From: a virus
Reading direction: 5' to 3' (one strand)
Virus record (IMG/VR): IMGVR_UViG_3300031758_000532
Span: 1-25,192 of that record
Length of the DNA: 25,192 nt
Shown here: in pieces, positions 22,801-25,192 of the stretch
Layout of the letters: each line of letters begins with the position of its first letter
How positions within the stretch are numbered: the stretch's first letter is position 1
Translations under genes and position numbers: made by a program
The notes under the pieces: model-generated
Seen by the model: only the letters and a program-made list of their open reading frames with translations
Told to the model about the DNA's origin: nothing
Databases searched by the model: none

Positions 22801-25192
22801 TAATCCAAATTCTGATCCAAGTGCATCAGACTCTCATGCTCTTCCAGACACGATTGGTCAAGTTGTAATTAATGATCCTCAGAATAGTATTACAAAAGAA
22901 ACATTAGAATCTCTTGTTGTTGGTTATGGTATTACAAACATTCGTTCATCTAGTGGAACAGCACACACGATTTATACTACAATTGATCACGGACTTGCTG
23001 GAATTACTACCGTAAGTATTGTAAGTGGTGGTAGTGCATATGGATCATCTGGAAGTTTCACAGGAAGTCTTTATAATGCTCAATTAGTTGGTTTTGCAGG
23101 AAGCACAACTGGTTCAAATGCAACTGCAAAGATTGATCTCACTGCTGGTGCAATTACTGGAGTCACAATTATTGATGGTGGTTCTGCTTATGGTATTGGA
23201 AACACTCTTACGGTTGTTGGCGTTGCTACAACTACAAGTCATGTAATTGGTGTCGTAAGAGTTGAGACAATTGCTGATAATATTGGCGACACCCTCAAGA
23301 TTTCTGGAATTTCCTCTGCATCAAACTCTGAGTATAATACTCTTTATAGAGTTTCTGGTATTTCAACTGGAAAATCAAAAGAGATTGATGTAATTTCTGC
23401 CGAAACTTTTGTAGGATTTTCAACATTAGGTTTAGGAGTAACAGTAACATCAAACGCTGGTTATATTCCAACAGGTAAAGTTCTTTCAGTCTCATCACTT
23501 ACTTATAGTTCAGTAACTGGTCTTGCTACTGTCGGATTTACAACCAGTCACGGATTTTCTGTTGATAATAAGATCAGTATTCGTGGTGCAAATGAAACGG
23601 TCTTTAATGGAGACTTTATTGTTAATAGAATTAACAGTTCAGTTGGAATTTCTTCTATAGTCGTCAATATTGGTATTGGAGCAACAACTTCAACTTCAGC
23701 AACAGGAACTTTATATGCCTATCGTCCTACTCTAACTTCTTATGGTGGCGATTTACTTGGAGATTCGGAAAATACTTCAGGTCGCTTAACTTATCAGTAT
23801 GCAGGAATTACAACAACAATCGGAAATTCAATTCTTCCAACCACAAATTTAGATACTAATGATTTAAACTACTTAAATATTTCAAATGCGGTTTCTCTTG
23901 GATTTAATCTTGGAGATTATTTACTTGTTAACAATGAAATCTTTAGAATTAGAAAAAATGTTTCTTCAGATTCTGTAAATGTCTATAGAGGACTTCTTGG
24001 TTCTCCAAGACAGGCACATGTTATTGGATCTGTTGTTCGTAGAATTAAAGTTACTCCAGTTGAACTTCGTCGTAACTCAATCATTCGTGCCTCAGGGCAT
24101 ACTTTTGAATATCTTGGTTTTGGTCCTGGTAATTATTCAACCTCATTACCAGACAAGCAAGATCGTGCTTTAAGTAATTCTGAGAAATTCCTTGCACAAG
24201 CAACAAAGACTGATGGTGGTATTGTTGTTTACACTGGTATGAACAGTGATGGTGATTTCTTTGCTGGTAACAAGAAGATTAACTCTGCAACAGGTAAAGA
24301 AGAGACTTTTGATACTCCTGTTCCAACCTATACAGGAGAAAAAGGTGGTGATACATTAAGCAACATTACCGATACTCAAAAATTATTTGTTACTGATTCT
24401 ATAAAGGTTGATGGTGGTAAAGATAAAAATACAATATCAGAATTTGATGGTCCTGTTGTTTTCAACAATAAAGTTACTTCAAACTCTGATGTTGAAGCAA
24501 ACTCATTCTTTATTCAAGGAAATGAAGAGATATCTCGTCGCATTTCTATTAATTATGAGAAACCTGATTTTGCAGGAAATTATGGTGATATTGAATTTAA
24601 CAGTGAACCAGAAAAATCAGGGTTTGCTGGTTGGATTTATACTCTACAAAATGAATGGGTTCCTTGGGGATTTATTGGTGGTCCTGGTGTTGGTATTGCA
24701 TCTGCTGGGTCTTATGTTGGTTTTGCAACTCTAATTAATCTTGTAACTGAGGGTATTAATCTTAATGTTGATTATAATTCACTAACAGGAATTAGCACTC
24801 TTACTTTTGATACAAATCCTAGAGTTGCAATTACTACTGGTGCTTTTGCTCAAAACCTTGTTGGTCTTGTAACGACAATTAACTTTATTGGTGCTCTTGT
24901 AGAGGTAACTGGAAGTCCTTCTGGAATTGCAACTGTAAATATTAGCCCAGTAAGTCTTGGTGGAAGTTTACCTGGATTACCTTTCAACTCCTTGCAGTTT
25001 AATGATAATGGTGCCTTTAACGGCGCTTCCAATTCTTATTATGATGAAACACTAAATCTATTGCATTTTGGAGCATATCCAAATCAAGCAAATACTCTTA
25101 CAGTTACAAATGATGGTAGATTAGGTTTCTCATCTTATTCACCATCAGCAAAAGTTGAAATTGTTGCAGATAATGAAACTTCACTATACATT
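19829..25192 (+). CDS. Giant virion structural or tail fibre protein, 3' end cut off by window
   Basis: The frame is open from the ATG at 19829 to the window end, 1788 codons with no stop, so the protein is larger still. Start: MGLSRLENFLKSARGTILYV. Residues about 15-90 look like the entry of a right-handed beta-helix (TRPFKTIQRALIESARFSYQ, TTILLYPGDHIVDNRPGY). The body is long beta-rich repeats with GVGITT-like strands and glycine phrases (IVSGGSAYGSSGS, IIDGGSAYGIGNT). Two 'VGD.I.I....P..YNGTYTV.SI' modules occur near residues 870-900 and again near 1250-1270 (VDNKISIRGANETVFNGDFI). Further on, FAGWIYTLQNEWVPWGFIGG and EFDGPVVFNNKVTSNSDVEA are phrases typical of cyanophage fibre ends. It is not T4 gp37 by clear match. 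ATAAG upstream gives only a weak ribosome site. Confidence 0.82.
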   Translation, partial: MGLSRLENFLKSARGTILYVDPSSLDSTDSIENSGNSLTRPFKTIQRALIESARFSYQRGLGNDRFNKTTILLYPGDHIVDNRPGYIPTSTGTYSERSGITGLTDLTQWDLDTNFNLASPDNTLYKLNSVYGGVVIPRGTSIVGMDLRKTRIRPTYVPNPENDNIERSCVFRVTGGCYIWQFTILDADPNGTCYKDYTSNIFVPNFSHHKLSGFEYADGVNTVRIQDDFLTYDETSPNWAARTDLDMYYEKVAAVYGASSGREIQPDYDGGTATVDIQPVIDEYRIVGPKGASVGITSIRSGDGVTPTKTITVNLVETVEGLSVDSPIQISGVSAAGYDGQYVISSVPSNTQVTYQVQNIPTNPLPGVTGSTLDLVVDTVTSASPYIFNISLRSVYGMCGLLADGDKATGFKSMVVAQYTGIGLQKDDNAFVKYDTGSGDYKYSNTVSNLNTNSRSRFRPEYENFHIKATNDAFLQLVSVFAIGYAQHFVTENGGDIALNNSNSNFGAKALVSSGFRREAFNQDDHGYITHIIPPKEIELEQISVEFSAIDVGITTLRSAGAGTTSSLYLYNETNENIPPKVVIDGYHIGAKQNEQLIVQVYQNGGISTYSSRIVMPYGPYNSTQSSSEKSFTVGRNVVGINSIAANTLTLTQQHSFINGESIRIIADDGNLPDGLKANQIYYTSTVGITTNNQIYISKTLNDAINGTPITINNKGGTLSIVSRVSDKNPGDIGHPVQWDTGGYWYVNVDTANNGVYDAINSLGVAGLGNATPRSYVTRKPDSRSLVDTLYRVRYVLPKDSPTTARPPVDGFILQESNDIIGSGTNEISQLYSGSGSINSTDLRNPKFIAEASWSSNVSTVRSELPHGLKVGDEIEIVNVTPTGYNGTYTVTSIVSAKEFTYALPLATTPGTFASDTSNRTSSLPYFRRKKYTKTYQVYRTEEIQQYVAGSQDGIYHLTLINYANSPTVTPFTGQKFAQPIENLYPQSNKDNPNSDPSASDSHALPDTIGQVVINDPQNSITKETLESLVVGYGITNIRSSSGTAHTIYTTIDHGLAGITTVSIVSGGSAYGSSGSFTGSLYNAQLVGFAGSTTGSNATAKIDLTAGAITGVTIIDGGSAYGIGNTLTVVGVATTTSHVIGVVRVETIADNIGDTLKISGISSASNSEYNTLYRVSGISTGKSKEIDVISAETFVGFSTLGLGVTVTSNAGYIPTGKVLSVSSLTYSSVTGLATVGFTTSHGFSVDNKISIRGANETVFNGDFIVNRINSSVGISSIVVNIGIGATTSTSATGTLYAYRPTLTSYGGDLLGDSENTSGRLTYQYAGITTTIGNSILPTTNLDTNDLNYLNISNAVSLGFNLGDYLLVNNEIFRIRKNVSSDSVNVYRGLLGSPRQAHVIGSVVRRIKVTPVELRRNSIIRASGHTFEYLGFGPGNYSTSLPDKQDRALSNSEKFLAQATKTDGGIVVYTGMNSDGDFFAGNKKINSATGKEETFDTPVPTYTGEKGGDTLSNITDTQKLFVTDSIKVDGGKDKNTISEFDGPVVFNNKVTSNSDVEANSFFIQGNEEISRRISINYEKPDFAGNYGDIEFNSEPEKSGFAGWIYTLQNEWVPWGFIGGPGVGIASAGSYVGFATLINLVTEGINLNVDYNSLTGISTLTFDTNPRVAITTGAFAQNLVGLVTTINFIGALVEVTGSPSGIATVNISPVSLGGSLPGLPFNSLQFNDNGAFNGASNSYYDETLNLLHFGAYPNQANTLTVTNDGRLGFSSYSPSAKVEIVADNETSLYI

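Noticed and set aside
1-25192. CRISPR array, insertion sequence or integrase
   Set aside because: No spaced direct repeats, transposase or recombinase motifs, or terminal repeats were seen on either strand.

Overview
The window is a piece of a large T4-type (contractile-tailed) phage genome. It most likely comes from a cyanophage of marine Synechococcus or Prochlorococcus. The evidence is AT-rich DNA with tightly packed genes, a near-complete T4-like baseplate and hub gene set in cyanophage-like order, T4-type late promoter elements of the form NATAAATA, two phage tRNA genes, and a small protein ending in the cyanobacterial CP12 motif. The host assignment is an inference from these features.

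Layout. Bases 1-3126 are a minus-strand block that reads, in transcription order, gp4 (head completion, nuclease-like), an unknown 129-residue protein, gp48 (tail-tube cap) and gp53 (baseplate wedge, cut by the window edge). An exact late promoter at 3156-3164 drives it. Bases 3165-17915 are a plus-strand block read in the opposite direction: gp54 (tube initiator), gp26 (hub chaperone), a 55-residue gp51-like protein, two long tape-measure-like proteins carrying peptidoglycan hydrolase domains, gp27 (hub), a CP12-like small protein, a gp5 OB-fold protein without its lysozyme, a hydrophobic structural protein, an Ig-like structural protein, a beta-helical spike-like protein and two fibre-like proteins. 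Most junctions are overlaps or gaps of a few bases, so this looks like one long, translationally coupled late operon.

Bases 17916-19790 are an accessory islet of a different kind. It has a canonical sigma70-type promoter with extended -10, five small or medium genes, tRNA-UAA and tRNA-Thr(UGU), a Mom-like DNA-modification protein and a good intrinsic terminator. After it, a late promoter (19790-19797) precedes a giant fibre or structural gene of at least 1788 codons that runs off the window.

How the genes work together. gp27, the gp5 OB-fold, the spike-like protein and the tape-measure-like proteins should form the central hub and tube lumen. gp54 and gp48 nucleate and cap the tail tube, gp53 belongs to the wedges, and gp26 plus the gp51-like product act as assembly chaperones. 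The main points to follow up are: (1) an exactly phased TTTTTTC slippery heptamer at the end of gp26, which would fuse it to the gp51-like frame just upstream of the tape-measure genes, as in lambda G/GT-type chaperones; (2) the CP12-like gene inside the hub operon; (3) apparent relocation of cell-wall hydrolase activity from gp5 to the tape-measure-like proteins; (4) a Mom-like base-modification gene; (5) a tRNA with a leucine (UAA) anticodon but a short class I variable loop.
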